Source of the DNA: Permianibacter fluminis
GTDB lineage: Bacteria > Pseudomonadota > Gammaproteobacteria > Enterobacterales > Permianibacteraceae
Assembly: GCF_013179735.1 (NCBI RefSeq)
Contig: NZ_JABMEG010000002.1
Span: 248,001 to 312,000, forward strand
Length of the DNA stretch: 64,000 nucleotides
Direction: 5' to 3'
The notes below the pieces were generated by a model. It did no database searches, was not told where the DNA came from, and saw nothing but the letters and a program-made list of their open reading frames with translations. Numbering within the stretch: position 1 is the first letter of the stretch; every line of letters starts with the position of its first letter. Both the position numbers and the translations under genes were made by a program. Positions 42,021 through 51,277 of this stretch are shown one piece after another.

Positions 42021-43586
42021 ATGCTCAAGTTCACCTGTTGTGATGCCGTTCGGCAGTTTTCCTCGCAGGCCAACGCCCAAGTGTTGCGCGGCATCGTGCG
42101 CGGATTGGAAAAGGAATGCCTGCGCGTGACGGCGGACGGCGCACTGGCGCAAACACCGCACCAAACCGCACTCGGCAGCAAGCTGACCCATGAGTGGATC
42201 ACCACCGATTACTCGGAAGCGCTGCTGGAGTTCATCACGCCGCCCAGCAGTGATCCGGATTTACCGCTGACTTTCCTGCAGCACATCCACCAATTTGCCG
42301 TGCGCCAGATCGGTGATGAGCTGCTCTGGAGCGCATCCATGCCCTGCGTGGTTGGCGATGACAGCACCATTCCCATCGCCGATTACGGGCCGTCCAACAA
42401 AGGCCGGTTCAAATACGTCTATCGCGAAGGATTGGGTCATCGTTACGGCCGGCACATGCAGACCATTGCCGGCGTGCATTACAACTGGTCGCTGCCGGAT
42501 GCGTTCTGGCAGGCGATGATGAGCGCCTGCGGCTGTGGTGGCTTGAGCCTGCGCGAATACAAGGACGCCCAGTATTTCGCCCTGATCCGCAACTACCAGC
42601 GCTATTCCTGGCTGATCCCGTATCTGTTTGGCGCATCACCGGCGATTTGCCGGTCGTTTGTCAAAGGCAAGAAAACCGAGCTGCTGGAGTATTCATCGCG
42701 GACGCTGTTCGCGCCGCACGCGACCAGTTTGCGGATGAGCGATATCGGCTATCAGAACAACGCCCAGGCCGGGCTGCAGGTCAGCTTCGACAATCTGCAG
42801 GTCTACACCGAAGCGCTGGAGCGGGCCATCCGGACGCCAGATCCGTTTTATGCCGCCATCGGCGTCGAGGTGGAGGGGCACTGGAAGCAGCTGAACGCCA
42901 ATCTGCTGCAGATTGAAAACGAGTTTTACGCCGGCATTCGGCCGAAGCACACCCCGGTCAACGGTGAGCGTCCGGCGAAAGTGCTGCGCAGCCATGGGGT
43001 GGAATATATTGAGGTTCGGCTATTTGATCTGGACCCGTTCTCGCCGCTCGGCGTCAACGCCGACATGATGAATTTTGCCGACGTGCTGCTGCTGATGTGT
43101 CTGTTCCGCGAGAGTCCCTTGATCACCGCTCGGGAAGAAGCCGAGAACAAAGAAAACAAACGGCGGGTTGTCATGCAAGGCCGGCATCCGGATTTGACCT
43201 TGTTGCTGCACAATCGCGAACACGAATTTGCCAGCGTCGCCAACGGCCTGTTTGACGACATGACGCCATTTGCCGCCATGCTTGATACCGCTTACGGCAA
43301 TGATCGGTACAGCAACACACTGGCGACCTTGCGCAAGCGGATTGCCGATCCGGACGCCACGCCATCGGCCGCCATGCTGCGCGGCGCCCATGAGCACGGC
43401 GGTTATTTTATCTACGCCCATGAGCTGGCCAAACAGCACAAGGCAGCGTTGCTGGCAACGCCGCTTACCAGCGCGGTCGAGCGGCAATTTCGCGCCGAAA
43501 CCGAGCGCTCGCTGGCCGCGCAAGCACAGATTGATGCGAACAATACCGGCAGCTTTGCCGAGTATGTCGCGCGCTATTACGCCTGA
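42021..43586 (+). CDS. gshA: Glutamate-cysteine ligase
   Basis: This 521-residue enzyme catalyses the first step of glutathione synthesis. It is of the gammaproteobacterial GshA class, with GIVRGLEKECLRVTADG at the start, the substrate-binding stretch FITPPSSDPDLPLTFLQHIHQF, and VEYIEVRLFDLDPFSPLGV near residue 330. gshB is not in the window. A GNAT gene follows after 18 bp and may be co-transcribed. The 237 bp before gshA have no gene and no promoter I would defend. Confidence 0.96.
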   Translation: MLKFTCCDAVRQFSSQANAQVLRGIVRGLEKECLRVTADGALAQTPHQTALGSKLTHEWITTDYSEALLEFITPPSSDPDLPLTFLQHIHQFAVRQIGDELLWSASMPCVVGDDSTIPIADYGPSNKGRFKYVYREGLGHRYGRHMQTIAGVHYNWSLPDAFWQAMMSACGCGGLSLREYKDAQYFALIRNYQRYSWLIPYLFGASPAICRSFVKGKKTELLEYSSRTLFAPHATSLRMSDIGYQNNAQAGLQVSFDNLQVYTEALERAIRTPDPFYAAIGVEVEGHWKQLNANLLQIENEFYAGIRPKHTPVNGERPAKVLRSHGVEYIEVRLFDLDPFSPLGVNADMMNFADVLLLMCLFRESPLITAREEAENKENKRRVVMQGRHPDLTLLLHNREHEFASVANGLFDDMTPFAAMLDTAYGNDRYSNTLATLRKRIADPDATPSAAMLRGAHEHGGYFIYAHELAKQHKAALLATPLTSAVERQFRAETERSLAAQAQIDANNTGSFAEYVARYYA

Positions 43587-43604
43587 ACAAACTCGGGGTT
43601 CAAC

Positions 43605-44087
43605 ATGACGGATTTGGTAATACGCGCGGCAACGCCTGCCGAAGTGCCGCAGATTCTGGCGTTTATCAAGGCGCTGGCGGTGTATGAAAAATTGGAACAC
43701 ATGGTGGTCGCTGATGAGCAAAAACTGGCAGCGACACTGTTTGGCGAGCGGCCGGCTGCCGAGGTGCGGCTGGCCGAGTGGCAGGGCAAGCCGGCCGGTT
43801 TTGCGTTGTTCTTCGCCAACTATTCGACCTTTCTGGCCAAACCCGGCATCTATCTGGAAGATCTGTTTGTGCTGCCGGAATACCGTGGCAAAGGTATCGG
43901 CAAAGCCATGCTGATTCACTTGGCCAAGCTGGCGGTCGAGCGCGATTGCGGCCGGCTGGAATGGTCGGTGCTGGACTGGAATACCCCGGCCATCGAGTTC
44001 TATCAGTCGCTCGGCGCCGTGCCGATGGACGAATGGACGGTGTACCGGGTCACCGGTGCAGCACTTCCTGCATTGGCGAAAATGTGA
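43605..44087 (+). CDS. GNAT family N-acetyltransferase
   Basis: This 160-residue protein has the acetyl-CoA binding core DLFVLPEYRGKGIGKAMLIHLAKLAVERDCGRLEWSVLDWNTPAIEFYQSLGA (about residues 85-138). The pattern resembles the diamine/spermidine acetyltransferase subgroup, but the acceptor cannot be assigned. It directly follows gshA. Confidence 0.9.
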   Translation: MTDLVIRAATPAEVPQILAFIKALAVYEKLEHMVVADEQKLAATLFGERPAAEVRLAEWQGKPAGFALFFANYSTFLAKPGIYLEDLFVLPEYRGKGIGKAMLIHLAKLAVERDCGRLEWSVLDWNTPAIEFYQSLGAVPMDEWTVYRVTGAALPALAKM

Positions 44088-44240
44088 GCAGTTCAAACAA
44101 CAGTCGCAGGTAGCGCTCTGTACAGTCATTAACACTTCGCAACACTCTCCTGTGCCAGCTCAGACCTGCTTGGCGGCCCAGTGGCGGGCTGGCTTGCTAT
44201 CCTGCCGCCCTGTCCTCAAGGGACTGAATCGGAGAGAAAA

Positions 44241-47015
44241 ATGTTGCAGCGCATGCGCAAGCTGAAGATTGCCCCTGTGGCGCTCGCGCTGGCAGGTACC
44301 CTGACGATGTCGGTGGGCCAAGCCAGTGACAAGTCGGCCGACAAGCCGGTGGTCGAAATCCCGTTTGAGCGGTTCACGCTCGACAATGGCCTGACTGTCA
44401 TTGTTCATGAAGATCACAAAGCGCCGATCGTCGCGGTCAACGTCTGGTACCACGTCGGTTCCAAAGACGAGAAGCCGGGCAAAACCGGTTTCGCGCATCT
44501 GTTTGAACACCTGATGTTCAACGGCACTGAAAATTTCAACGACGAATACTTTGGCCCGTTTGAAAAAGCCGGTGCCACCGATCAGAACGGTACCACCAAC
44601 TCTGACCGCACCAACTATTTCGAAAACGTGCCGACCACCGCGGTCGACATGGCGCTGTGGATGGAATCCGATCGCATGGGCCATCTGCTCGGCGCGATCA
44701 CCCAGCCCAAGCTCGATGAGCAACGCGGCGTGGTGCAAAACGAAAAACGCCAAGGCGAGAATCAACCCTACGGCAAGAGCTGGGAACAGATCGGCAAAGC
44801 CACCTTCCCGATGGGCCATCCGTATTCCTGGACGACTATCGGCTCGATGGACGATCTGAACGCCGCCAAGCTTGATGACGTGCATGAGTGGTTCAAGCAG
44901 TATTACGGCGCCGCCAACGCGGTGATCGTGCTGGCTGGCGATATCGACGTCGCCACCGCCAAGGAAAAAGTCCAGAAATACTTCGGCGACATTCCGGCCG
45001 GGCAACCGCTGGTCAAACGCGAAGCCTGGATCGCCAAGCGCACCGAATCGACCCGCGACGTGATGTTCGACCGGGTGCCGCAAACCCGTCTGATCAAAGT
45101 CTGGAACGTGCCGCAGTTCGGCACCCACGACGCCGACATGCTGGATCTGTTCGCTGCCGTGCTCGGTGGCGGCAAGAACTCGCGCCTTTACAAAACCCTG
45201 GTTTACGACAAGCAATTGGCCACCAGCGCCAATGCCTTCAATGATCAAAACGAGCTGGCCTCGCAGTTCATGATCATGGTTGATGTCAAACCGGGTGCCG
45301 ATTACAAAGAAGTCGACCGCCTGATCAGCGAAGAGCTGAACAAGCTGCTGAGCAAGGGCATCAAGAAAGACGAGCTGAGCCGTGTGCAAGCGTCACTGGA
45401 AGCCGGCTTTATCCGCGGTGTCGAGCGGGTCGGCGGTTTCGGTGGCAAGAGCGATGTGCTGGCCACCTACCAGACCTTCCTTGGCGATGCCAACCTGTTC
45501 CAGCAATCGCTGAAGAACTACGCTTCCGCGACCGAGAAAGACTTGGTGTCGGTTGCCAAGACCTGGCTGAGTGATGGCGATTACACGCTGGAAGTGCATC
45601 CGTTCCCGACCTACAGCGTCGCCAAAGACGGTGCCGATCGCAGCAAGGTGCCGGAAGTCAAAACCACGCCGGACCTTAGCTTCCCGGCCCTGCAACGGGC
45701 TGAACTGAAGAACGGTCTGAAAGTGGTGCTGGCTGAACGCAAAGCGATTCCGGTAGTCAATTTCGAACTGCAGTTCGATGCCGGTTACGCCGCTGACCAA
45801 GGCGGCAAACTCGGCACCGCCAGCTTCACCATGGCGATGATCGACGAAGGCACGCAGAAACGCAGTTCGCTGGAAATTGCCGACGAAGCCGAGCGGCTCG
45901 GTGCCAATATCGGTGCTGGCGCCGGTCTGGATACCGCCACCGTGTCGCTGTCGGCACTGAAGAAAAATCTGGATGCCTCGCTGTCGCTGTACGCCGACAT
46001 CGTGCGTAACCCGGCTTTCGCCAATGATGAGCTTGAGCGCAACCGCACCCGCTGGATCGCCGGCATCGCCCGCGAAAAAGCACAGCCGGTGCAGATGGCG
46101 CTGCGCACGCTGCCGCCGCTGTTGTATGGCGCGGGTCATGCCTACGCGATTCCGTTCACCGGCTCGGGTACCGAAGCGTCGATCAAATCATTGAACCGAG
46201 ATGATCTGGTCAATTTCCACCAGAACTGGCTGCGTCCGGACAACGCCACGCTGATCGTGGTCGGTGACACCACGCTGGCAGACGTGCTGCCAAAGCTGGA
46301 AAAAGCCTTTGGTGACTGGAAAGCGCCGAGCACCGCGAAGCCGGGCAAGAATATCGCCACGGTTGCCTATCCGGCGAAAGCGCGGGTCTATCTCATCGAC
46401 AAACCGGGTGCGGTGCAGTCGGTGATCATTGCCGGTCAGGTGATGCCGCCGACCAATGTCGACAACAACCCGGCCCTGATCACGATGAACGATGTGCTCG
46501 GTGGCGCCTTCTCGGCGCGGCTGAACATGAACCTGCGTGAGAACAAGCACTGGGCTTACGGCGCCTATGCCCAATTCCCGGGTGCCCGTGGTCAGCGCCC
46601 GTACTTCGCTTACGCACCGGTGCAAACCGACAAGACCGCGGATTCGATCAAGGAAGTCTTGAACGAATACCGTGACTACGTCGGCAAGCGTCCGGCCACC
46701 AGCGAAGAGCTGCAGAAGAGCGTCATGAACACCGTTCGCTCAATGCCAGGTGAATACGAAACCATGGGCGCCGTCCAAGGCGCCGTGTCGGGCATCGTGC
46801 AATACGGCCGGCCGGATGATTACGTCCAGTCGATCAAGCCGAAGTATGAAAGCCTGACCGTGGCCGACATTCAGGCCGCCGCAAAAACCAACCTGAAGCC
46901 AGAGCAGTTCACCTGGATCGTGGTCGGTGATCTGAGCAAGGTCGAAGACAGCATTCGTCAACTGAACCTCGGTGAAGTGACGGTGATCGACGCCGACGGC
47001 AACAAAATTCGCTAA
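44241..47015 (+). CDS. M16 family zinc metallopeptidase (two-domain, periplasmic)
   Basis: This 924-residue protein has a signal peptide (about residues 1-28, ending GQAS), an active N-terminal M16 half with the inverted zinc motif HLFEH (residues 86-90) and downstream Glu in DEQRGVVQNEKRQ, and a second, inactive M16 half (about 500-900). Such pitrilysin-like enzymes degrade peptides in a closed chamber. GGAGAG precedes the ATG at 44241; a strong terminator follows the stop. Confidence 0.93.
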   Translation: MLQRMRKLKIAPVALALAGTLTMSVGQASDKSADKPVVEIPFERFTLDNGLTVIVHEDHKAPIVAVNVWYHVGSKDEKPGKTGFAHLFEHLMFNGTENFNDEYFGPFEKAGATDQNGTTNSDRTNYFENVPTTAVDMALWMESDRMGHLLGAITQPKLDEQRGVVQNEKRQGENQPYGKSWEQIGKATFPMGHPYSWTTIGSMDDLNAAKLDDVHEWFKQYYGAANAVIVLAGDIDVATAKEKVQKYFGDIPAGQPLVKREAWIAKRTESTRDVMFDRVPQTRLIKVWNVPQFGTHDADMLDLFAAVLGGGKNSRLYKTLVYDKQLATSANAFNDQNELASQFMIMVDVKPGADYKEVDRLISEELNKLLSKGIKKDELSRVQASLEAGFIRGVERVGGFGGKSDVLATYQTFLGDANLFQQSLKNYASATEKDLVSVAKTWLSDGDYTLEVHPFPTYSVAKDGADRSKVPEVKTTPDLSFPALQRAELKNGLKVVLAERKAIPVVNFELQFDAGYAADQGGKLGTASFTMAMIDEGTQKRSSLEIADEAERLGANIGAGAGLDTATVSLSALKKNLDASLSLYADIVRNPAFANDELERNRTRWIAGIAREKAQPVQMALRTLPPLLYGAGHAYAIPFTGSGTEASIKSLNRDDLVNFHQNWLRPDNATLIVVGDTTLADVLPKLEKAFGDWKAPSTAKPGKNIATVAYPAKARVYLIDKPGAVQSVIIAGQVMPPTNVDNNPALITMNDVLGGAFSARLNMNLRENKHWAYGAYAQFPGARGQRPYFAYAPVQTDKTADSIKEVLNEYRDYVGKRPATSEELQKSVMNTVRSMPGEYETMGAVQGAVSGIVQYGRPDDYVQSIKPKYESLTVADIQAAAKTNLKPEQFTWIVVGDLSKVEDSIRQLNLGEVTVIDADGNKIR

Positions 47016-47045
47016 GCGAGTCGACAGAGAAGCTGTAGATAGATA

Positions 47046-47073
47046 AACAAAGGGCGCTTCGGCGCCCTTTGTT
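47046..47073 (+). terminator. Intrinsic terminator after the M16 peptidase gene
   Basis: A perfect 12-bp stem (47046-47057 with 47062-47073) is closed by a TTCG tetraloop and ends in GTT. The T-run is short but the stem is very stable. Confidence 0.8.
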
Positions 47074-47141
47074 ATTGGCCAAGAGAACGGTAAGCTGGTG
47101 TGGTTAATTTATTTGTCACGTTCGGTCCGGAGTTTTGCGCA

Positions 47142-47170
47142 AACATTCGGTGCAATGAATTGCACCCTAC
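47142..47170. repeat. REP-like palindrome, copy A
   Basis: ATTCGGTGC, a variable stem core (AATGAATT) and GCACCCTACGC form a short palindrome. The same element, in opposite orientation and with a different but still self-complementary core, occurs at 47512-47540. Confidence 0.75.
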
Positions 47171-47199
47171 GCATGCCGGGTATGCCGGCTTCGTATGCG

Positions 47200-47463
47200 A
47201 TGAGGATATGGGGAATGGTGCTGATGCTCGCGCTTACCTTTTTGGGATTGATTGTTTCTCTCGGTGTGCTTGTCGTCTACCAGAGCATAAAAAATGAGGG
47301 ACGTTTTGGCATTCGGTTCGGTGCGCCACCGAAATGCCCCGGCTGTTCGAGCTCTCTACCCGTCGCGCGTGTGCCTCAAGATGGTCACGAGGCAATGTGG
47401 GGTGGCTGGACTTGTGAAGTCTGCGGAACAAAGCTCGATAAGTGGGGAAAGGTGCGCGCATAG
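47200..47463 (+). CDS. Small membrane protein with zinc-ribbon-like tail, unknown function
   Basis: I do not recognise this protein of about 87 residues. One membrane helix (MVLMLALTFLGLIVSLGVLVVYQ) is followed by a cytoplasmic tail with two CxxC pairs (KCPGCSS and TCEVCGTK, 40 residues apart), which looks like a zinc ribbon. The frame is open from 47098, but that part covers a REP-like palindrome. I chose 47200 so that a basic residue precedes the helix; the ATG at 47215 has the better ribosome site (GAGG at 47202-47205). Palindromes flank the gene on both sides. Confidence 0.55.
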   Translation: MRIWGMVLMLALTFLGLIVSLGVLVVYQSIKNEGRFGIRFGAPPKCPGCSSSLPVARVPQDGHEAMWGGWTCEVCGTKLDKWGKVRA

Positions 47464-47511
47464 GGCCCATCAATAATCTGGCGTGAGGTGGGTTCGCAGA
47501 GCGCAGCACGC

Positions 47512-47540
47512 GTAGGGTGCGTCTTGACGCACCGAATGTT
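47512..47540. repeat. REP-like palindrome, copy B (inverted)
   Basis: GCGTAGGGTGC, core GTCTTGAC, then GCACCGAAT: the reverse complement of copy A at 47142-47170 apart from the stem core, where base changes are matched on both sides so the hairpin is preserved. Confidence 0.75.
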
Positions 47541-47675
47541 TCGGATGACTGACCGTAGCCGAGAAGTCTGGCGCTGGTTCAAATTATCCATCAATCGGAT
47601 CTGTCGCGAAATAGACACGCCTATTGGGTTCCGCTAGGCTCGCGCCAAGACGAAAATTCTTCATGGAGAGAATGC

Positions 47676-49796
47676 ATGACTCGGTTGAAATCGATAGCGC
47701 CATTGCTGGGGGTCGTCATGATTACGGCTAACGCCGCCTCGCTGCCGCAGCCGCCGGTCGCGGCTACGCATGATTATGTGGTCAAAGCCCCTGCCGGTGA
47801 ACGCCACGATCCGTATTACTGGTTGCGTGATGACAGCCGCAGCAAACCGGAAGTGCTGGATTATCTGCGCGCTGAAAACAGCTATTACGATGCCGTGATG
47901 GCGCCACACAAGGCGCTCGAAGACAAGCTGTTCAATGAGATGGTCGGCCGCATCCAGCAGGATGATGCGACGGCACCGCAGCTGGACCGTGACTACTGGT
48001 ACTACACCCGGTACGAACAAGGCAAGGATTATCCAATTGTCGCGCGACGCAAAGGCGATATGAATGCGCCGGAACAAGTGATGCTCGACGGCAATGTACT
48101 GGCCAAAGACCTGGCCTATTTCCATCTCAGCACCTGGGAGGTCAGTCAGAACCAGCAGCTGCTGGCATACACGGTCGACAATCAGGGCCGCTACCAGAAC
48201 AACATTCGCATTCGCGATTTGAGCACCGGAAAAGATTTTCCGGAAACGATTACCGGGGCTTCAGCCGGCATTGCCTGGTCGGCAGACAACAAGAGCTTTT
48301 TCTATGTTGAAAATGATCCGGTGACGCTGCTGTCGTTCCGAGTCAAGCGCCATGTGGTCGGAACCGAGCCGGACAAGGACGCGACGGTCTATGAAGAGCA
48401 AGACAAGAGTTTCTACACATCGGTGTATCTAACCAACGATCATCAGTACATCGTGATTGATCTGAGCAGCACGGTGTCGAGCGAGCAGTGGCTGATTCCG
48501 GCAAATGCACCGGACAGTAAGCCGGTGCGCCTTGCGGCTCGTGAGCGGGACTTTGAATACAGTGCCGGTCATATTGGTCAGCGCTGGGTGATCTGAACCA
48601 ACTGGCAGGCACCCAATTTTCGCATCATGACTGTCGATGACGGCAAGGTCGGTGTTCGCGCCAATTGGCGCGAACTGGTCCCGCACAATGATCAGGTATT
48701 TATCGAGGAATTTTCGCTATTCAACAGCAACCTCGTGATTGGCGAGCGTAGCGATGGCTTGCGGCGTTTGCGCATCTTGTCATGGCAGAAAGGTGAGCCG
48801 CGTTATATCAAGATGGACGAAGCCACCTACACCGCCACTCTTGACTCCAACCCGATGCAAAGCAGCGATTGGTTGCGTTACAGCTATACCTCACTGACCA
48901 CGCCAACCAGCATTTACGAACTGAACCTGAAAACCGGCGAACGCCGTTTGCTGAAGCGATATCCGGTGCTCGGTGGCTTTGATCCGGCCAACTATCAAAC
49001 CGAACGGGTGTGGGCGACTGTTCGCGACGGCAGCAAGGTGCCGGTGTCACTGGTTTATCGTAAAGGTTTCAAGCGTGATGGCAGCGCGCCGATGCTGCAA
49101 TACGCCTATGGCTCGTATGGTGCGTCAATGGACCCGTATTTCTCAGCCGCGCGCTTGTCGCTGCTGGATCGCGGTTTTGTTTACGCCCTTGCCCACATTC
49201 GTGGTGGTCAGGAAATGGGCCGGCGGTGGTATGAGAGCGGCAAGCTGCTGAACAAGAAAAACACCTTCACTGATTTCATCGATGTCACCGAATTTCTGGT
49301 CAAGCAGCAGTACGCAGCAAAAGACAAAGTGTTCGCCAATGGTGGCAGCGCTGGTGGTTTGTTGATGGGCGCCGTTGCCAACATGAAACCGGAGTTTTAT
49401 CGCGGCATCATTGCGGCCGTGCCGTTTGTTGACGTGGTTACCACCATGCTCGACGAGAGCATTCCGCTGACCACCAATGAGTTCGATGAGTGGGGCAATC
49501 CGAAAGAAAAGCCGTATTACGACTACATGCTGTCGTACTCCCCGTATGACAACGTCAGCCGTCAGGCCTATCCGGCCATGCTGGTCAGCACGGGCCTGAA
49601 CGACTCGCAGGTGCAGTATTACGAGCCGGCCAAATGGGTTGCCAAGCTGCGCGCGATGAAGACCGATAGCAATCCGCTGTTGTTCCGGATCAATATGGAA
49701 GCTGGCCATGGCGGCAAATCCGGTCGGTTCCAGAAGCTGCGCGAGACGGCCAAGGATTACAGTTTCATCTTGGCCCAGTTGGGGCAGAAGCCTTGA
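47676..49796 (+). pseudogene. Prolyl oligopeptidase family (S9A, oligopeptidase B-like), interrupted by one in-frame TGA
   Basis: Read through the TGA at 48594-48596, this is a 706-codon gene of the usual length for oligopeptidase B. It has a signal-like N-terminus, the propeller start DYVVKAPAGERHDPYYWLRDDSRSKPEVLDYLRAEN, and the hydrolase domain with nucleophile GGSAGG (Ser about 558), Asp in STGLNDSQVQYYEP and His in EAGHGGKSGRF. Both sides of the stop are in the same frame, and the sequence WVI-stop-TNWQAPNFRIM continues the propeller fold, so a single substitution (for example CGA to TGA) explains it. The two halves alone (47676-48596 and an ORF from ATG 48627) would each lack an essential part. 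Confidence 0.85.
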
Positions 49797-49840
49797 GTCA
49801 GCCTTTGCGATGAGATGTGCCGTTGTTGGTTAGCTGGCTT

Positions 49841-49921
49841 CACCCTCATCCAACCTTCTCCCATCAAGGGCGAAGGCTTTCAAGTCCTCTCCCTTGATGG
49901 GAGAGGATTTAGGTGAGGGTG
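49841..49921. repeat. Imperfect long inverted repeat after the oligopeptidase gene
   Basis: About 30 bases at 49841-49870 pair imperfectly with 49891-49921 (shared core TCTCCCATCAAGGG and its complement CCCTTGATGGGAGA). It resembles the widespread CCCTCACC-type gammaproteobacterial palindromes. It lies within the 270-bp gap before the convergent FMN reductase gene. Confidence 0.75.
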
Positions 49922-50001
49922 ATGCTCGCTACGGGTTTTGCTGCACTCAAACCATTGCTACATTCAGACTTTCTGCTTTCGAACCTTTCTGCTTTCAAAC
50001 A

Positions 50002-50029
50002 AAAGGGACCGCGCGGTCCCTTTGTTTTT
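50002..50029. terminator. Bidirectional terminator before the FMN reductase gene
   Basis: An uninterrupted 22-bp palindrome (AAAGGGACCGC at 50002-50012 meeting GCGGTCCCTTT at 50013-50023) is followed by a T-run at 50025-50029 and preceded by A residues, between convergent genes. Confidence 0.8.
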
Positions 50030-50065
50030 CAAACACGAATTTTTTGTACCGTGCTGATGCAGTGA

Positions 50066-50644
50066 TCAGCCAGCAAGCCGACCGTTCGCCAGCTGTATCA
50101 TCGCTGCCGCCAATTTCTCCAGCCGGGTTTGCTGCTTGCCATCGACAAAGGCTCCGCTGTCATCGAAGGCCGTGTCGGCATTGGTGACGGTCATCATATC
50201 CGGCCAGGTCAGCACACCGAGCCGGCTGACGATATCGCGCAGGTGATTCAAGCCGCGAACGCCGCCAAAGGGACCGGGCGACGCTCCCATCAATAACGCC
50301 GTTTTGTCTTTGAACGGGACCATGCCGCTTTCACTGCCATCTGGTCGCGACAGCCAGTCGATGGTGTTCTTCAACAGCGACGAGACCGAGCTGTTGTTTT
50401 CCGGCGAGGCGATGATCAGTGCCTGATGCGATTTGAACAGTGCTTTCAGTTTTTTGCCGTTGTCGGGGATGCCGGAGGCGGCCTCGTCGTCGCCGTGATA
50501 GACCGGCATCGGGTAATCATTCAGATCAATGTAGGTGACCTCGGCGCCGGCTTTGCGGGCCGCTTCGGCGGCGAGTCGGGCGAGCTTTTTGTTGAGCGAA
50601 TCGCGACGGGCGCTGCCGGCGAAGACCAGTACCTTGATTGTCAT
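50066..50644 (-). CDS. NADPH-dependent FMN reductase family protein
   Basis: This 192-residue flavodoxin-fold protein has the FMN phosphate loop GSARRDSLNKKLA at its start, the isoalloxazine-contact segment SPENNSSVSSLLKNTIDWLSRP and ALLMGASPGPFGGVRGLNHLR. The family includes azoreductase-, chromate- and quinone-reductase-type enzymes; the substrate is open. The second of two in-frame ATGs (50644) was chosen because GGAGT at 50651-50655 lies six bases upstream of it and only touches the first (50650). Confidence 0.88.
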   Translation of the reverse strand: MTIKVLVFAGSARRDSLNKKLARLAAEAARKAGAEVTYIDLNDYPMPVYHGDDEAASGIPDNGKKLKALFKSHQALIIASPENNSSVSSLLKNTIDWLSRPDGSESGMVPFKDKTALLMGASPGPFGGVRGLNHLRDIVSRLGVLTWPDMMTVTNADTAFDDSGAFVDGKQQTRLEKLAAAMIQLANGRLAG

Positions 50645-50684
50645 AGTCATACTCCTTGTAACGGATGTCTTGCCCGGCTTTTTA

Positions 50685-50812
50685 GCTCCCCTCCTTGTCA
50701 AGGAGGGGCTGGGGGTGGTTGAGCTCAGAAGACACTGTTCTACCCGACGAGAATGGTCACTCTTTCAAGCTCTGCAACCACCCCTAACCCCTCCTTAGAA
50801 AGGAGGGGGATC
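50685..50812. repeat. Inverted repeat pair between FMN reductase and OsmC genes
   Basis: The stretch at about 50685-50725 (containing CCCCTCCTTGTCAAGGAGGG and GGGGGTGGTTGAG) reappears inverted and slightly changed at about 50770-50812 (CAACCACCCCTAACCCCTCC). Each arm also contains its own small hairpin. It lies in the 243-bp gap upstream of the FMN reductase and downstream of osmC. Confidence 0.75.
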
Positions 50813-50887
50813 AAAGGCACTGTCCGTGTCAGTTTTGTGCATCATCTCGTGGGTCTGCAACACGATCATTCAGTTCAGGCTCCCGCG

Positions 50888-51277
50888 TCATTCCGTCAAC
50901 GCGGTATCAATCACAATTTTACCGCTCAGAATTTTGTGGATGGGGCATTTGTTGGCGATGGCGAGCAGTTGTTCGCGTTGGCTGGTGTCGAGCGCGCCGA
51001 CCAGGCTGATGCGCCGTACCAAGGTGGCGGTGCCATCGGCAGATTGTTCATCCATTTGCACCTGCACATCTTCCAGCGGCCAGTTCTTGCGCTTGGCATA
51101 CATGTGCAGGGTCAGCGCGGTGCAGCTGCCGAGCGCGGCGCCGAGCAGGGCGTGCGGGTCCGGACCGGCATCATCGCCGCCGAGTTCAACGGCGACATCA
51201 CTGAACCATTGATGCTGGTTGTACTGAACTTGTTGTTTCAGTTTGCCATCGGCAGCTTTGCGAACGGTGACGGTCAT
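50888..51277 (-). CDS. OsmC/Ohr family protein (YhfA-like)
   Basis: This 129-residue protein has the two redox cysteines of the family, Cys52 in LGSCTALTLHMYAKRK and Cys111 in ANKCPIHKIL, which reduce organic hydroperoxides in characterised members. It is short and most like the YhfA/OsmC subgroup rather than Ohr. Its neighbours (flavin reductase, DoxX, pirin) suggest a loose oxidative-stress or detoxification cluster, though repeats separate each gene and no operon is evident. Confidence 0.88.
   Translation of the reverse strand: MTVTVRKAADGKLKQQVQYNQHQWFSDVAVELGGDDAGPDPHALLGAALGSCTALTLHMYAKRKNWPLEDVQVQMDEQSADGTATLVRRISLVGALDTSQREQLLAIANKCPIHKILSGKIVIDTALTE

Noticed and set aside
48594-48596. 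TGA in the oligopeptidase gene as a selenocysteine codon
   Set aside because: The site is in the propeller, not the active centre, relatives do not carry Sec or Cys there to my knowledge, and I see no clear SECIS-like stem just after it.
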